Shown piece by piece: positions 43,336 to 53,147 of a stretch of 64,000 bases of DNA. A program made the position numbers and the translations under genes. A model generated the notes under the pieces. It searched no databases, was not told the origin of the DNA, and worked only from the letters and a program-made list of their open reading frames with translations. Source of the DNA: Paradesertivirga mongoliensis (GTDB lineage: Bacteria; Bacteroidota; Bacteroidia; Sphingobacteriales; Sphingobacteriaceae); assembly GCF_024436395.1 (NCBI RefSeq), contig NZ_JAFMZO010000004.1, forward strand, positions 62,001 through 126,000, written 5' to 3'. Numbering within the stretch: the first letter of the stretch is position 1; each line of letters starts with the position of its first letter.

Positions 43336-46300
43336 CTAGATATTCTGAGTTTCGTAATAATTTTCGGCTACTTGTTTTAAGGCCTGTACCAGGATTTCCA
43401 GACTGATAGGTTTCGTTATATAGTCGTTCATTCCAGCTTTGAGACAGGCTTCGCGATCTTCTGGTAAAGCATTTGCCGTCATTGCAATAATTGCAGGCTG
43501 ATGAATACTATTTTTTCTGATGTATGCGGTGGCTTCGAGTCCATCCATTTCAGGCATGAGCATATCCATTAAAATAACATGAAACGCTTTGATTTTGAGC
43601 ATATCTACAGCTTCTCGACCATTATTGGCGAGTTCGGGAAGGTAGCCCAGCTTGCTAAGCACTTTCATAGCAAGTTTTTGGTTAATGAGGTTGTCTTCGG
43701 CTAAAAGAATATCAAGCGGATACAGCTTAGCGAAATCTTCGGATAAAACGTTTTGGTTTACTTTTTCTTCCTGAACGGGAGGCTTACCGGGTTTAAGTTC
43801 AGACTGAACCAAATTAAAGAGCTGCGCTTGTTTTACCGGTTTGGTTAACACTGAGTTAAATAGATGAGGATATTTACTCCGGCTTTCGTCGCCAACAGAG
43901 CTTAGTAATATAATGGGAACCTGCGGAATAATCGCTTTAAGTGCTTCGGCGAGCCCAACACCATCCATCACCGGCATTTGCATGTCGGTAATAATCAGCT
44001 GGAATTTTTCACCCGATTCAACAAGTTCTATTGCTTCTTTTCCTGATGATGCTAATGTTGGAACCAGTTTCCATAGTTCGAGCTGTGCTTTCAGGATAGA
44101 AAGGTTAGTTTCGTTATCGTCAATAATCAGTACCTTTTTTCCTTCATTACCGGCAGTATTGAAATTGGCATATTGTTTCCTTGAAACCTTACCAACCTTA
44201 CACTGGATGGTAAAGCTAAAGGTTGTACCTCTTCCTACTTCACTCTCGACCGTAATTTCACCCCCCATCAATTTTACCAGACGCTCGCTAATCACGAGGC
44301 CTAAACCTGTACCACCGTATTTTCTGGTGGTAGAAGAGTCTACCTGAGAGAAAGCCTTAAATAAGCGGCCAATCTTTTCTTTCGGGATCCCGATACCGCT
44401 GTCCCGCACGTCAAAGCTGATTTCTATATCGTCATTTGCCGCCTTAGAGAGCTGTACATTTAAAAATACCTCGCCTTCGTGGGTGAATTTCATGGCGTTA
44501 CTCACCAGGTTGAGGAGAATCTGTCTGAGCCGCATATTATCGCCGATCACCTGAATGGGCACCATATTATCAATTTGATAAACCAGGTCCAATCCTTGTG
44601 CAGCGGCTCTGCCTGCAAAAACGTCCATAACCTGTTCAATACATTGGCGAAGGTCGAAGTCGTGGTGCTCCAATTCCAGATTTCCCGATTCAATTTTCGA
44701 GAAATCAAGAATATCGTTGATAACGGTTAAAAGGGCATCTCCGCTTGTGCGGATCACATTCACATAATCTTCCTGTTCATTGGAAAGCTTGGTTTCGGCA
44801 AGGAGTGAGGCCATACCAATAACGCCATTCATTGGAGTGCGGATTTCATGACTCATGGTGGCAAGGAAAACACTCTTTGCCTGATTTGCTTTATCTGCCT
44901 TTTGGCGCTCCATGGCAAGCTCCTGATTTAGGGTAAACAGGTTGTCGGTCTGCGACTGAAGCTCTTCAGATTGGGCCTGAAGTTCTTCATTCATCTGCTG
45001 AAGTTCCTCAGATTGGACTTGTAATTCCTCATTTACATTGATAAGGTTTTCGGATTGTACCCTTAATTCCTCAGACTGATGTACTACTTCGGCTGTACGT
45101 AGCTGTACCTCCTTTTCCAATGCCTCTTTTTGCGCTTTGATGATGTTTATCCGATGCCGGTAATAAGCAATGGCCCCACCTGCAATTGTTAATACAGTCA
45201 GTATCCTAAACCACCAGGTCATCCAGAAAGGTGGCTTGATGTAAATTTTTATAGAACGGCCTTTTTTGTTCCAGACACCATCATTATTAGAGGCCTTTAC
45301 GATAAAAGTATATTCGCCCGGAGGGATATTCGTGTACGAGGCTTTCCGGGTTGTTCCTACATAGTTCCAGTCCTTGTCAAATCCTTCAAGTTTGTAAGCA
45401 TATTGGTTTTCTTTAGTCCGCGACAGGTTGCCTGCTATAAATTCAAACGAAAATACATTTTGCTTATATGAAAGATTGATCTCATCAGTCTCTAAAATGA
45501 CCTTATTTAAAACAGTATTTTCACCGTGGACGGAAACCGATTTATTAAACAGTTCAAAGTCGATAATATGAACTTCCGGAATAGCGCTGTTTAAAACGAG
45601 CTTTTGAGGATTAAATAGGTTAAATCCGTTTAGTCCGCCAAATACCAAATCCCCGCTGGAAAGCCTCAATGCGGATCTCTGGAGGAATTCGTTAAACTCG
45701 AAGCCATTATTGATGCTATAATTTCTGAACGATCTGGATCTTATATCATACTTCGAAATTCCTTTGTGTGTACTTAGCCAGACGTTTCCGGATGCGTCTT
45801 CCAAAATAGCATTGATCTGGTTACTGTTTAAGCCATCGGCGTCAGTATAATTGCTAAAGACGTTGCTTTTAATGCTCAGGTGACTTAAACCGCCTTTAGT
45901 TCCGATTAAAAGATTTCCATTTCTGTCTTCAACAATAGTCGATATATCGTTGCTTGTAATAGTGTTATTATTTGAGGGGTTGTTTTTAAATGTTTGGTAA
46001 ATGCCTTTTTCTTTATTTACTTTAATAAGGCCCTCTACGTTTGAACCAATCCAAAGATTGGAACCTTTGTCGATATAAAAGGCCGTTATGCCCGCCAGCG
46101 GAATTGTCCGCCCCTCCCATAAAAAGCGGTAGAACGCATTTCGCTGATTGTCGAACTTATAGATACCGGTTGAATATGAAGCGATATATAAATTTTGCTC
46201 TGCGTCTTCCTGGATGAACCAGATGTCTCTTAAAATTATTTTTTGATTGTTTAGAGGATCAATACCTTCGAAATTCTGATAGGTATCATTGGCGGCGTTG

Positions 46301-47652
46301 TATTTGTAAATCCCTTCATCAAACGTACCAATCCAAAAGTTTTTTCTGCTGTCTTCATAAAAGGATAATACCGTGCCAATACGTTTTCCATCTTTTCGTT
46401 TTCTATGATGTAGAAAAGTCCCGGTTTGCCTGTTATACTGGTCGAAACCCTCTCTCAGCCCGATCCAGAGTCGGTTTTGCGAATCCTCATAAAATCTGAA
46501 CGCCTCTTTGCTGCCCAGACTGTTAGTATCTCCCGGCTTGTTGGCATAATTTGGAAATTTCGAGTCAAGGGCTTCCTTTATCGATAAGCCCGCGATACTT
46601 CCTATCCAGATATTTCCTTCCTTATCCGCGTACACGGTGTTCAGCCCGTTATCCACCAGCGAATTAACGTCGAATGGATCATTGGTGTAGTTTACGAAGG
46701 TTTTTGATTGCTTGTTATAAACGCTCATTCCCCAGTTTGTGGCCACCCATATTTTTCCGTCTTTGGCCTCGCATATTCCTGGTACGTAGTCGCCTAAAAG
46801 ACTATTTGGATTACTGGTGTGCTTGAATTTTATAAAACCATCGTTGTTCTTGTCGTAGAGATTCAGTCCGCCGAAGGCTGTTCCTATCCAGACGTCGCCA
46901 TCTGAATCTGTAAAAATACTTCGGATAACGCCGGTACTTAGACTATTGGGTTGGGAGGTGCTAAAATAATTTTTAAAGGTTTTCCGGTCGCGGCTTAAAA
47001 CGCTGATGCCATTATCAGTTCCAATCCAAAGTCTGCCTTGTTTATCTTCCGAAATAGCTCTGACGTAGTTACTAACTAATCCCTTCCCATTCGAATTGGC
47101 GGTAAACCCTTTTTTGAACCGTTGTGTTTTGCGATCGAATATATGCAGACCTTTATCTTCAAGGGCTACCCATAGAATACCCCTTGAGTCTTCATATATG
47201 GTGGTAACCCTATTGCTGGCGATGCTGTTCGGATCCTTTGGATTGTTTTTATATACAGTAAAATTGTCTGTCGAAGAGTTATATACATTTAAGCCACCAT
47301 TTTCTGTGGCTACATAAAGCACACCTTTTTTGTCGGTATAGGTATATAAAATTGTGCTTGTACTTAAGCTCCCTTTCTTCCCTGCGTTGCTCTGATAAAT
47401 TTTGAAGGTGTACCCGTCATACTTGTTTAACCCGTCTGAGGTCCCGATCCAGATAAAACCATTTTTATCGCTGGTAATACTTCTGACAAAGCTTTGAGAT
47501 AGTCCGTTTCTTGAGGTCTTTCGATTAAACTTCATCTCCTGAGCCAGGGTTATCGGTATTGTTGCAACAAATAATAGAAGATATATGGCTGCCGATACTA
47601 TTGTGCTGAACCTTTTATACGAGACCTGAAATATTTTACCATTAATCGGCAT
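43336..47652 (-). CDS. Hybrid two-component sensor kinase with propeller sensor (HTCS-like, no AraC output)
   Basis: 1438 residues. Signal/anchor, then two seven-bladed propellers of Reg_prop repeats ([15 protein letters not shown] type) to about 700, a Y_Y_Y domain near 770, a membrane helix near 817, a long coiled coil (repeats of EELQxQSEEL), HisKA with H934 ([12 protein letters not shown]), HATPase near 1054 and two receivers near 1175 and 1315. Unlike Bacteroides HTCS proteins it has no HTH, so it must signal to another protein. No SusC/D or glycosidase genes are nearby. Confidence 0.93.
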   Translation of the reverse strand: MPINGKIFQVSYKRFSTIVSAAIYLLLFVATIPITLAQEMKFNRKTSRNGLSQSFVRSITSDKNGFIWIGTSDGLNKYDGYTFKIYQSNAGKKGSLSTSTILYTYTDKKGVLYVATENGGLNVYNSSTDNFTVYKNNPKDPNSIASNRVTTIYEDSRGILWVALEDKGLHIFDRKTQRFKKGFTANSNGKGLVSNYVRAISEDKQGRLWIGTDNGISVLSRDRKTFKNYFSTSQPNSLSTGVIRSIFTDSDGDVWIGTAFGGLNLYDKNNDGFIKFKHTSNPNSLLGDYVPGICEAKDGKIWVATNWGMSVYNKQSKTFVNYTNDPFDVNSLVDNGLNTVYADKEGNIWIGSIAGLSIKEALDSKFPNYANKPGDTNSLGSKEAFRFYEDSQNRLWIGLREGFDQYNRQTGTFLHHRKRKDGKRIGTVLSFYEDSRKNFWIGTFDEGIYKYNAANDTYQNFEGIDPLNNQKIILRDIWFIQEDAEQNLYIASYSTGIYKFDNQRNAFYRFLWEGRTIPLAGITAFYIDKGSNLWIGSNVEGLIKVNKEKGIYQTFKNNPSNNNTITSNDISTIVEDRNGNLLIGTKGGLSHLSIKSNVFSNYTDADGLNSNQINAILEDASGNVWLSTHKGISKYDIRSRSFRNYSINNGFEFNEFLQRSALRLSSGDLVFGGLNGFNLFNPQKLVLNSAIPEVHIIDFELFNKSVSVHGENTVLNKVILETDEINLSYKQNVFSFEFIAGNLSRTKENQYAYKLEGFDKDWNYVGTTRKASYTNIPPGEYTFIVKASNNDGVWNKKGRSIKIYIKPPFWMTWWFRILTVLTIAGGAIAYYRHRINIIKAQKEALEKEVQLRTAEVVHQSEELRVQSENLINVNEELQVQSEELQQMNEELQAQSEELQSQTDNLFTLNQELAMERQKADKANQAKSVFLATMSHEIRTPMNGVIGMASLLAETKLSNEQEDYVNVIRTSGDALLTVINDILDFSKIESGNLELEHHDFDLRQCIEQVMDVFAGRAAAQGLDLVYQIDNMVPIQVIGDNMRLRQILLNLVSNAMKFTHEGEVFLNVQLSKAANDDIEISFDVRDSGIGIPKEKIGRLFKAFSQVDSSTTRKYGGTGLGLVISERLVKLMGGEITVESEVGRGTTFSFTIQCKVGKVSRKQYANFNTAGNEGKKVLIIDDNETNLSILKAQLELWKLVPTLASSGKEAIELVESGEKFQLIITDMQMPVMDGVGLAEALKAIIPQVPIILLSSVGDESRSKYPHLFNSVLTKPVKQAQLFNLVQSELKPGKPPVQEEKVNQNVLSEDFAKLYPLDILLAEDNLINQKLAMKVLSKLGYLPELANNGREAVDMLKIKAFHVILMDMLMPEMDGLEATAYIRKNSIHQPAIIAMTANALPEDREACLKAGMNDYITKPISLEILVQALKQVAENYYETQNI

Positions 47653-48023
47653 ACAAGGGGGAATTGGTTTTCGAAATCAAAGTTGTGAACAGAAATATTT
47701 GTTCAGATCAGGTTTTACGGTGGCATGTCAGAAAGGTTATGCTTATGGCGTGCAAATTTTGTGGGCCTTGACCATTGACTTTTGCTTCCAACAGGGCACC
47801 GGCCTTTCACCCTAAACCTGATGGCAGCAGAAAGACGGCAGCCAGGCTTTAGGTTCGGGACGGCTTGGCGCGAACAGCAGGGCGGAAGAGGATAGCCGCA
47901 GCCCGGATGGTTTTCAAAAAACAGAGCACCGTAATTTATGGCTTAAACTTCATCAGACGGAAATAAAATACTGGATTCCCGAACATCTATCCGTAATTTG
48001 CGCCAAATTTCATTTTTGCTGCT
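47653..48023. other. Intergenic region with an operator-like dyad and a GC-rich repeat-like block
   Basis: No ORF. GAACA-N8-TGTTC at 47687-47704 lies just upstream of the sensor kinase and could bind a regulator. Bases 47820-47935 are much more GC-rich than the surroundings and contain several possible short stems (GGGCGG with CCGCAGCCC). This looks like an interspersed repeat of the type seen in Bacteroidota intergenic regions. Confidence 0.45.
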
Positions 48024-49322
48024 GTGTGGTTAGAAAAATTAAAGCTTAATAAGTCGTTGGTCCGCTCGATAACTGATGAGGGATTCATAAGTCCTAAAGA
48101 AATGCAGGCCAGAACGCTGACCCGTATTGTTGGCGGACAGGATATTATTGGAATAGGCCCCGAGGGCTGCGGTAAAACCAGTACTTATATTTTGGGAGTG
48201 CTCAATAAATTGAAACAGGGGTTTGAGGACGCTCCCAGGGCTTTGATCCTGGTTCCGGATAAGGAAAGGGTAGAGGAAGTAATGGCAGAAATTGAACGCC
48301 TGAATAAAAATAAGACTATCCGTGTGGTGGGATTATATGCTGCCCCTGCCATAGAGAGTCAGCTAAATGCTCTGGCGGATGGATGTGATATTGTGGTGGC
48401 TACTCCCGACAGGGCGAGGGCTATTTACCTGAAGCTGGCCCTGAACCTGAACAAGATTTTGATGTTTGTGGTAGACGATGCGGAGCTGATTGTAAAGCAA
48501 GGTCTGCAACTACCGGTTGTGGAGTTGGCTAACAGTATCCAAAAATGCCAGCATCTGGTATTTTCGGAAGTGATACATGAGAGGCTCGAGAAAATGATCG
48601 ATCCCTTTATGCGGCAGCCGGTGCTTATTGAAGTTGAAGAGCTGGGCGAAACTACCGTGTCTACTCATCCTCAGTTACTATATCAATTGCCTAATTTCCG
48701 GACGAAATTGAATCTGTTGAGTCTGCTTTTGGACGATGCCGAGATCTTTACTAAGACAGTAGTATTTGTGAATACCAGGCTAACTGCTGAAAAAGTTTAT
48801 AATCACTTGAAAGTAAGGTTGAAAGGAGAGATTGCTATTTTAAACCCGGTTTTCTTCGAATCTGCCGGCCTGGAGAGTATTGACGAATTTTATGAGAGTG
48901 ATACCGTTCGTGTGTTAATTATTGCCGACGAGTTGCAGGGGAACCTGGATCTTCAGGGTCTTCCTTTTATTATTCATGCGGAGCTTCCGGAAGACAAACA
49001 AACGTTTATCAGCCGGATTATTAATTCCGATTCTGGGGGCGAAGAGGTGCTTGCCATAACCCTCTCTACCGATTTTGAGTTACCTGTGGTAAGAAGGATA
49101 GAGCAGGCTATCGGGCAGAAAATGCCGGTTGCCGATTTGCCAGAGGATTTAATTGTTGATGTGGAGCAAAGAGATCCCGAAAGGAAGGTTCAAACACATA
49201 AGGCACCGAAAGAAACGGAAGAACGCGGAGCTGCTTTTCATGAAAAGAAAGCCAGCAATGCGAAGGATTACAATTACAGCTCGGGCTTAAAGGCGAAAAT
49301 GAATAAGAAAAAGAAGCATTAA
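48024..49322 (+). CDS. Degenerate DEAD-box helicase-like protein
   Basis: 432 residues from a GTG start (GTG TGG TTA). An N-terminal Q-motif-like GFISPKEMQART, Walker A GPEGCGKTS and motif Ib VATPDRAR are kept, but motif II is DDAE, motif III SAT is replaced by SEV, and motif VI (HRxGRxxR) is missing; RIINSDSGG stands there. The C-terminal tail is Lys-rich. It resembles DEAD-box RNA helicases that lost ATPase activity and may act as an RNA-binding adaptor. Confidence 0.75.
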   Translation: MWLEKLKLNKSLVRSITDEGFISPKEMQARTLTRIVGGQDIIGIGPEGCGKTSTYILGVLNKLKQGFEDAPRALILVPDKERVEEVMAEIERLNKNKTIRVVGLYAAPAIESQLNALADGCDIVVATPDRARAIYLKLALNLNKILMFVVDDAELIVKQGLQLPVVELANSIQKCQHLVFSEVIHERLEKMIDPFMRQPVLIEVEELGETTVSTHPQLLYQLPNFRTKLNLLSLLLDDAEIFTKTVVFVNTRLTAEKVYNHLKVRLKGEIAILNPVFFESAGLESIDEFYESDTVRVLIIADELQGNLDLQGLPFIIHAELPEDKQTFISRIINSDSGGEEVLAITLSTDFELPVVRRIEQAIGQKMPVADLPEDLIVDVEQRDPERKVQTHKAPKETEERGAAFHEKKASNAKDYNYSSGLKAKMNKKKKH

Positions 49323-49334
49323 GAGTTTAATGCT

Positions 49335-49829
49335 TCAAAAACCTTTACAGTCTGCAGAAGGCTTATGCACACCTGCTCCCTGTTGGTAAACCAGGGTAGC
49401 GCCCACGTGCGATGTGTAAACCAGGTATCCTGAGCCTGTGAGCATTACTAATACCATTCCGTATTTCAGAAAAGTGGCGAACGTCTCCTGCAGCTTCATA
49501 AAAATAAGGATGAGATTAATAAAGGCCGCGGCCGAAAAAAGATAAGCCATAGTGTACGACGCATTTTCGTGGTCTTTCAAAATCGTTGGATCACAGATAG
49601 TGCGGGCAACTGCTCCATCAGCTATGCCGCCGGTATAGATCGCAAGCCAGGCAGCCAGGGAGCCTGTAAAAAGTAACAGGCTTCCAGCAAATTGCCAGGT
49701 ATTGCGTGTCTCTTTTTTTACGAAAAGAGACACGGCACTAATCATTGTAGCAAACAACAGCAGGGCGATTGGAAAGTGTACCGATAGAGGGTGCCATATT
49801 TCCTCGCGCCAGATGGATGATTGGGACAT
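49335..49829 (-). CDS. DUF2231 membrane protein
   Basis: 164 residues with four membrane helices. HPLSVHFPIALLLFA at the start is the DUF2231 signature; the conserved His residues may bind heme, but that is not established. The upstream lipoprotein gene abuts it with no gap, so the two form an operon. Confidence 0.85.
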   Translation of the reverse strand: MSQSSIWREEIWHPLSVHFPIALLLFATMISAVSLFVKKETRNTWQFAGSLLLFTGSLAAWLAIYTGGIADGAVARTICDPTILKDHENASYTMAYLFSAAAFINLILIFMKLQETFATFLKYGMVLVMLTGSGYLVYTSHVGATLVYQQGAGVHKPSADCKGF

Positions 49830-50141
49830 CTATTCTAAAATTCTTACCGCTTTAGGATCTAGTCTGTTTCCAACTTTTTCGACTTCAACTTCCACTTTTT
49901 TGCCTTCGGCTAATTGATCAAAAGCAACGGTTTCTGCATTTTGGGTAAGGCTGGTCGAGTCGGTAAAGTATAATTCCAGTACTTTTCCGTCGTCGGTTTT
50001 TACATAAATCTCTGATTTGTCGGCTTCTACTTCTTGAATCGTGCCGCTGTACGTTCCGGATTCAACTACATCAGTTTTTTCGCCGCAGGCACTCATAGCG
50101 AACATTGCAGTTGCCAGGGCAAGGATCTGTAATTTTTTCAT
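49830..50141 (-). CDS. Small lipoprotein
   Basis: 103 residues; lipobox MSAC with C19. The mature part is a small beta-rich domain (GTYSGTIQEVEADKSEIYVK, DDGKVLELYFT). Not a family I can name. Its stop directly meets the start of the DUF2231 gene. Confidence 0.75.
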   Translation of the reverse strand: MKKLQILALATAMFAMSACGEKTDVVESGTYSGTIQEVEADKSEIYVKTDDGKVLELYFTDSTSLTQNAETVAFDQLAEGKKVEVEVEKVGNRLDPKAVRILE

Positions 50142-50438
50142 AATTATTGTTTAAATCAGTAAAGGAAATATATTTTGAAATGTTTGTAAAAATAAAAATA
50201 CTCTTTTAACTTTTATGTAACGAAAGCAGGTGTTTGATTAAAACTGGTAGCATCCATCGTAAGTGTTAGCATAATCGATGCAACAGGAAATAGATAAAAG
50301 CTAGTCATTTCAGGTGAAGCCTGGCTGTTTGCTTCAAACACGGGGCAGATTTCAGCACTTATCGAAATCCATCATAGTGCCTGAAAAATTTTAATCTATC
50401 TTTGCCTTTCATTTCGCCACTAAAGGGCAACGGTATTT
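50142..50438. other. Intergenic region between divergent genes
   Basis: About 300 bases, no ORF. TATCTTTG at 50397-50404 is an exact -7 element serving the CvfB gene with a leader of about 35 bases. TATATTTC on the minus strand near 50170 is a weak -7 candidate for the lipoprotein gene. Nothing else stands out. Confidence 0.5.
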
Positions 50439-51275
50439 ATGATCCAGACTGGGAAAATTAACGAGCTTGAATTTATTAGAAAAACGTCTCTGGGACTTGT
50501 TTTAGGCGAACCCGGATATGAAGTCTTACTTCCTTTTCCATCAGTTACCGGCGATGTAAATACTGCTGAGCCAATTCACGCTTTTGTATATATGAACAGC
50601 GATGGTCGCTTAATGGCCACTTTAAAAACTCCTTTCGCCTGCGTAGGTGAGTTTGCCGTGCTCGAAGTAATTGATCAAAACGACGATGGCTCCTTTTTGG
50701 ACTTAGGGATTGAAAAAGATGTGTTCGTTCCGCTTCGCGAGCAGAAGCGCCCGATGCGTAAAGGCGAAAAGTATGTAGTTTACATTTACCTGAACGAACA
50801 CAACAACAGAATAGAAGCAAGTTCGCGGCTGGCCCCTTTCATTGATGAAGGTGAAGTTGATTTTGAAGTTGGCGATGAAGTAGAGCTATATATTACTGAT
50901 CCGGGTGATCTGGGGTATAATGCGATTGTCAATAAGAAATTCGCAGGTTTGTTATACCATAACGAACTCTATGAACATTTGAACCATGGTGAAATCAGGA
51001 AAGGCTATATCAAAAAGATCAGAGAAGGGAATAAAATTGATCTAAGCCTGAATCCGATAGGATATTCTCACATTCTCGATTCAAAGGAAGTCATTTTAGC
51101 TAAACTCGACGAAAACGGCGGTAGTCTCGACCTTGGCGATAAAAGTTCTCCCACTGAGATCTACAAAAGATTGAAAATCAGTAAAAAGGCCTTTAAAAAG
51201 ACGATTGGCGCGTTGTACAAAGACCGGCTAATTGAAATATCCGACCACGAGATCAAACGCATTCCAAAAGCCTGA
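50439..51275 (+). CDS. CvfB/YitL-family S1 RNA-binding protein
   Basis: 278 residues: several S1-like OB folds (GKINELEFIRKTSLGLVLGE, FAVLEVIDQNDDGSFLDLG, GYNAIVNKKFAGLLYHNELY) and a C-terminal winged helix (KRLKISKKAFKKTIGALYKD). Members affect virulence and RNA metabolism in Gram-positive bacteria. Convergent with the SemiSWEET gene, stops adjoining. Confidence 0.9.
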   Translation: MIQTGKINELEFIRKTSLGLVLGEPGYEVLLPFPSVTGDVNTAEPIHAFVYMNSDGRLMATLKTPFACVGEFAVLEVIDQNDDGSFLDLGIEKDVFVPLREQKRPMRKGEKYVVYIYLNEHNNRIEASSRLAPFIDEGEVDFEVGDEVELYITDPGDLGYNAIVNKKFAGLLYHNELYEHLNHGEIRKGYIKKIREGNKIDLSLNPIGYSHILDSKEVILAKLDENGGSLDLGDKSSPTEIYKRLKISKKAFKKTIGALYKDRLIEISDHEIKRIPKA

Positions 51276-51539
51276 TCAGGTTTTACTGAAACGGAGCTTA
51301 CAAAATAACATCAGACAATTTACGAGACACGAGAAGGCGTTAGTCACGATAATCGGCATGTCGTCTTTTAAAGTACCATAATAGGTCCAGGTGGCAGTTC
51401 CGATGATTAAAATAATCACCATAAACGGCGAAATATTCTCTGCGTTTTTTTCTTTTATCGTTTTTACTACTTGCGGTATCATCGCGGTAGCGGTTAGTAT
51501 CCCCGCTGCTAAACCTATAATCTCATTGCTTATCTTCAT
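51276..51539 (-). CDS. SemiSWEET-type PQ-loop transporter
   Basis: 87 residues with three membrane helices (a triple-helix bundle that must dimerise). MIPQVVKTIKEK carries the PQ motif and the second helix has TWTYYG. Members move sugars by facilitated diffusion. It starts one base after the cytochrome c stop, so it is the last gene of the SCO1 operon; no sugar gene is near. Confidence 0.88.
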   Translation of the reverse strand: MKISNEIIGLAAGILTATAMIPQVVKTIKEKNAENISPFMVIILIIGTATWTYYGTLKDDMPIIVTNAFSCLVNCLMLFCKLRFSKT

Positions 51540-51540
51540 C

Positions 51541-51969
51541 CTAATGCTGGCAAGCCTTTAAATCGGCCTCGGCATTAGCAACATCATACAGTCCCTGCTT
51601 GTTTCCGAAAGAATTGGTTATATAAGTGATTACTGCTGCTATATCGATATTTGCCAGATGAGATTCGGAGGGCATTTCGCCGTTGAACTCAATTCCGTTA
51701 ACCGATATAGGGCCTTTAAGTCCGTTTTTGATGATACAGGCTAATTCGCTTTTGTTGGTTTTCAGGTAGCTGGTATCGGTTAAGGGTGGATAGAGCTGTG
51801 CCAGGCCCTGTCCACTGTCGCCGTGGCAATTCTGGCAATGCCCCTCGTAAATTTCTTTTCCGTTCATGTAATACCGCGCATAGTTCAGCTCCTGTTCGCT
51901 CTGGCACGCCTCTAAAATACATATCACCGAAACTGATATGAATAAAAGAAAGATGAGTTTATTTCTCAT
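51541..51969 (-). CDS. c-type cytochrome lipoprotein
   Basis: 142 residues. Lipobox ending at C22 (ILEAC), heme motif CQNCH (C45, C48, H49), and a likely axial Met in NGEMPSESH. A monoheme cytochrome in the periplasm. Overlaps the SCO1 stop by 11 bases, consistent with a role in copper/heme delivery or terminal oxidase assembly. Confidence 0.9.
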   Translation of the reverse strand: MRNKLIFLLFISVSVICILEACQSEQELNYARYYMNGKEIYEGHCQNCHGDSGQGLAQLYPPLTDTSYLKTNKSELACIIKNGLKGPISVNGIEFNGEMPSESHLANIDIAAVITYITNSFGNKQGLYDVANAEADLKACQH

Positions 51970-52603
51970 CGTATTCTTCCAGCAGGATTTCCATGTCGGT
52001 AATCAATTGATCGACCGCCTCCTTTTTGGTGCCATCGTAAGCGCCGCGTAGTCGCTTGTCCTTATCAACCAATATAAACCACCCCTGGTGAACAAAGCCA
52101 TCCGGCGCAGCCTTATCTTCGGCGACAGCAACCAGGTAATTCTTTTCGGCAAGCGTATAAACCGAGTCTTTTGTACCTTTTACAAATTGCCACTGGTCGC
52201 CGGTGATGCCTAGTTTTTCAGCATATGATTTCAGCTTCGAAGGCGTATCATACTTAAAGTCAATGGTATGCGAGAGAATCCCGACTTCCTTATTATCCTT
52301 AAACTTTTCATACACCTTTAGCATATTTCGATGCATAATAGGGCAGATGGAGGTGCAGGAAGTAAAAAAGAAGTCAGCCACAAAAATCCTTCCTTCGAAA
52401 TTTTTCTCAGTAACAACGCTGCTGTCCTGGTTTATAAAGCTAAATGCCGGAATAGTTTGGTAAATGGTGTCGACAACGGTCTTTCCATCCACCGTTTTTT
52501 CTACAGGTTCACGTTCGCCTAAGATAGGCAGGCGTTTTTCTGTATCTGAAGAACATGCTGCGAGTGTCAACAGGCAGGAAATAAATAAGCAGTTTATTCT
52601 CAT
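51959..52603 (-). CDS. SCO1/SenC copper chaperone lipoprotein
   Basis: 214 residues from the ATG at 52603 (lipobox LTLAAC, C17); the open frame to 52666 is dropped because it precedes the signal peptide. Copper ligands: C83 and C87 in TSCTSICP and a His in DGFVHQGW. Assembles the Cu-A centre or acts in thiol-redox in the periplasm. Heads the operon with cytochrome c and SemiSWEET. Confidence 0.92.
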   Translation of the reverse strand: MRINCLFISCLLTLAACSSDTEKRLPILGEREPVEKTVDGKTVVDTIYQTIPAFSFINQDSSVVTEKNFEGRIFVADFFFTSCTSICPIMHRNMLKVYEKFKDNKEVGILSHTIDFKYDTPSKLKSYAEKLGITGDQWQFVKGTKDSVYTLAEKNYLVAVAEDKAAPDGFVHQGWFILVDKDKRLRGAYDGTKKEAVDQLITDMEILLEEYDEK

Positions 52604-52769
52604 TTTTATAGTTAAATCATCCGTCTCAAATGTAGGTGCCGAAGCCTGGGAATCTCGGAAAAGCAAAGTTTTTTACAACCCAAACGACTAAACCACCGCA
52701 AAGCTATAGCTTCCTGTTCGGAAAGCAAGCATGTTTATAATTATAACAGCTGTTATTCTGTTAAAAATC

Positions 52770-52777
52770 TAAATTTG
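52770..52777 (+). promoter_or_regulatory. -7 promoter element of the folB operon
   Basis: TAAATTTG, exact consensus, ending 5 bases before the ATG at 52782; predicts a leaderless mRNA. Confidence 0.5.
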
Positions 52778-52781
52778 CCTT

Positions 52782-53147
52782 ATGGGAGAAATAAAGCAAA
52801 AAGTGGCGCTGGAGGGGATTCGTTTTTTTGCCCATCATGGATTTTATGCCGAAGAACAAAAAGTTGGAAACGAGTTTTTAGTGGATATCGAAACTTTTAT
52901 GCTGGTAGACGAAAATCTCAATGATGATCTCGATGAAACGATCAACTATGAACGGCTTTTTGAGATTGCATCGAGCGAAATGAAAACACCCAGAAAATTG
53001 TTGGAAACAGTAGCCCAGCGAATTTTAAAATCAGTTGTGGCCGAGTTTTCGCAGCTGGAAACGGTCAAAGTAAGTATTCGAAAATTAAATCTACCGGTTA
53101 AAGGTGAAGTAAGGAATTCACTGGTGGAACTAACCTATAATAAATAA
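52782..53147 (+). CDS. folB: Dihydroneopterin aldolase
   Basis: 121 residues, usual FolB length. EGIRFFAHHGFYAEEQKVG and NEFLVDIE at the N-terminus and TINYERLFEI in the middle are the family signatures. Acts in folate synthesis. The stop directly meets the ATG of the FAD-linked oxidase gene. Confidence 0.93.
   Translation: MGEIKQKVALEGIRFFAHHGFYAEEQKVGNEFLVDIETFMLVDENLNDDLDETINYERLFEIASSEMKTPRKLLETVAQRILKSVVAEFSQLETVKVSIRKLNLPVKGEVRNSLVELTYNK

Noticed and set aside
43913..44347. 144-residue ORF antisense to the hybrid kinase
   Set aside because: It mirrors the first receiver and HATPase domains of the kinase; no start context or homology.
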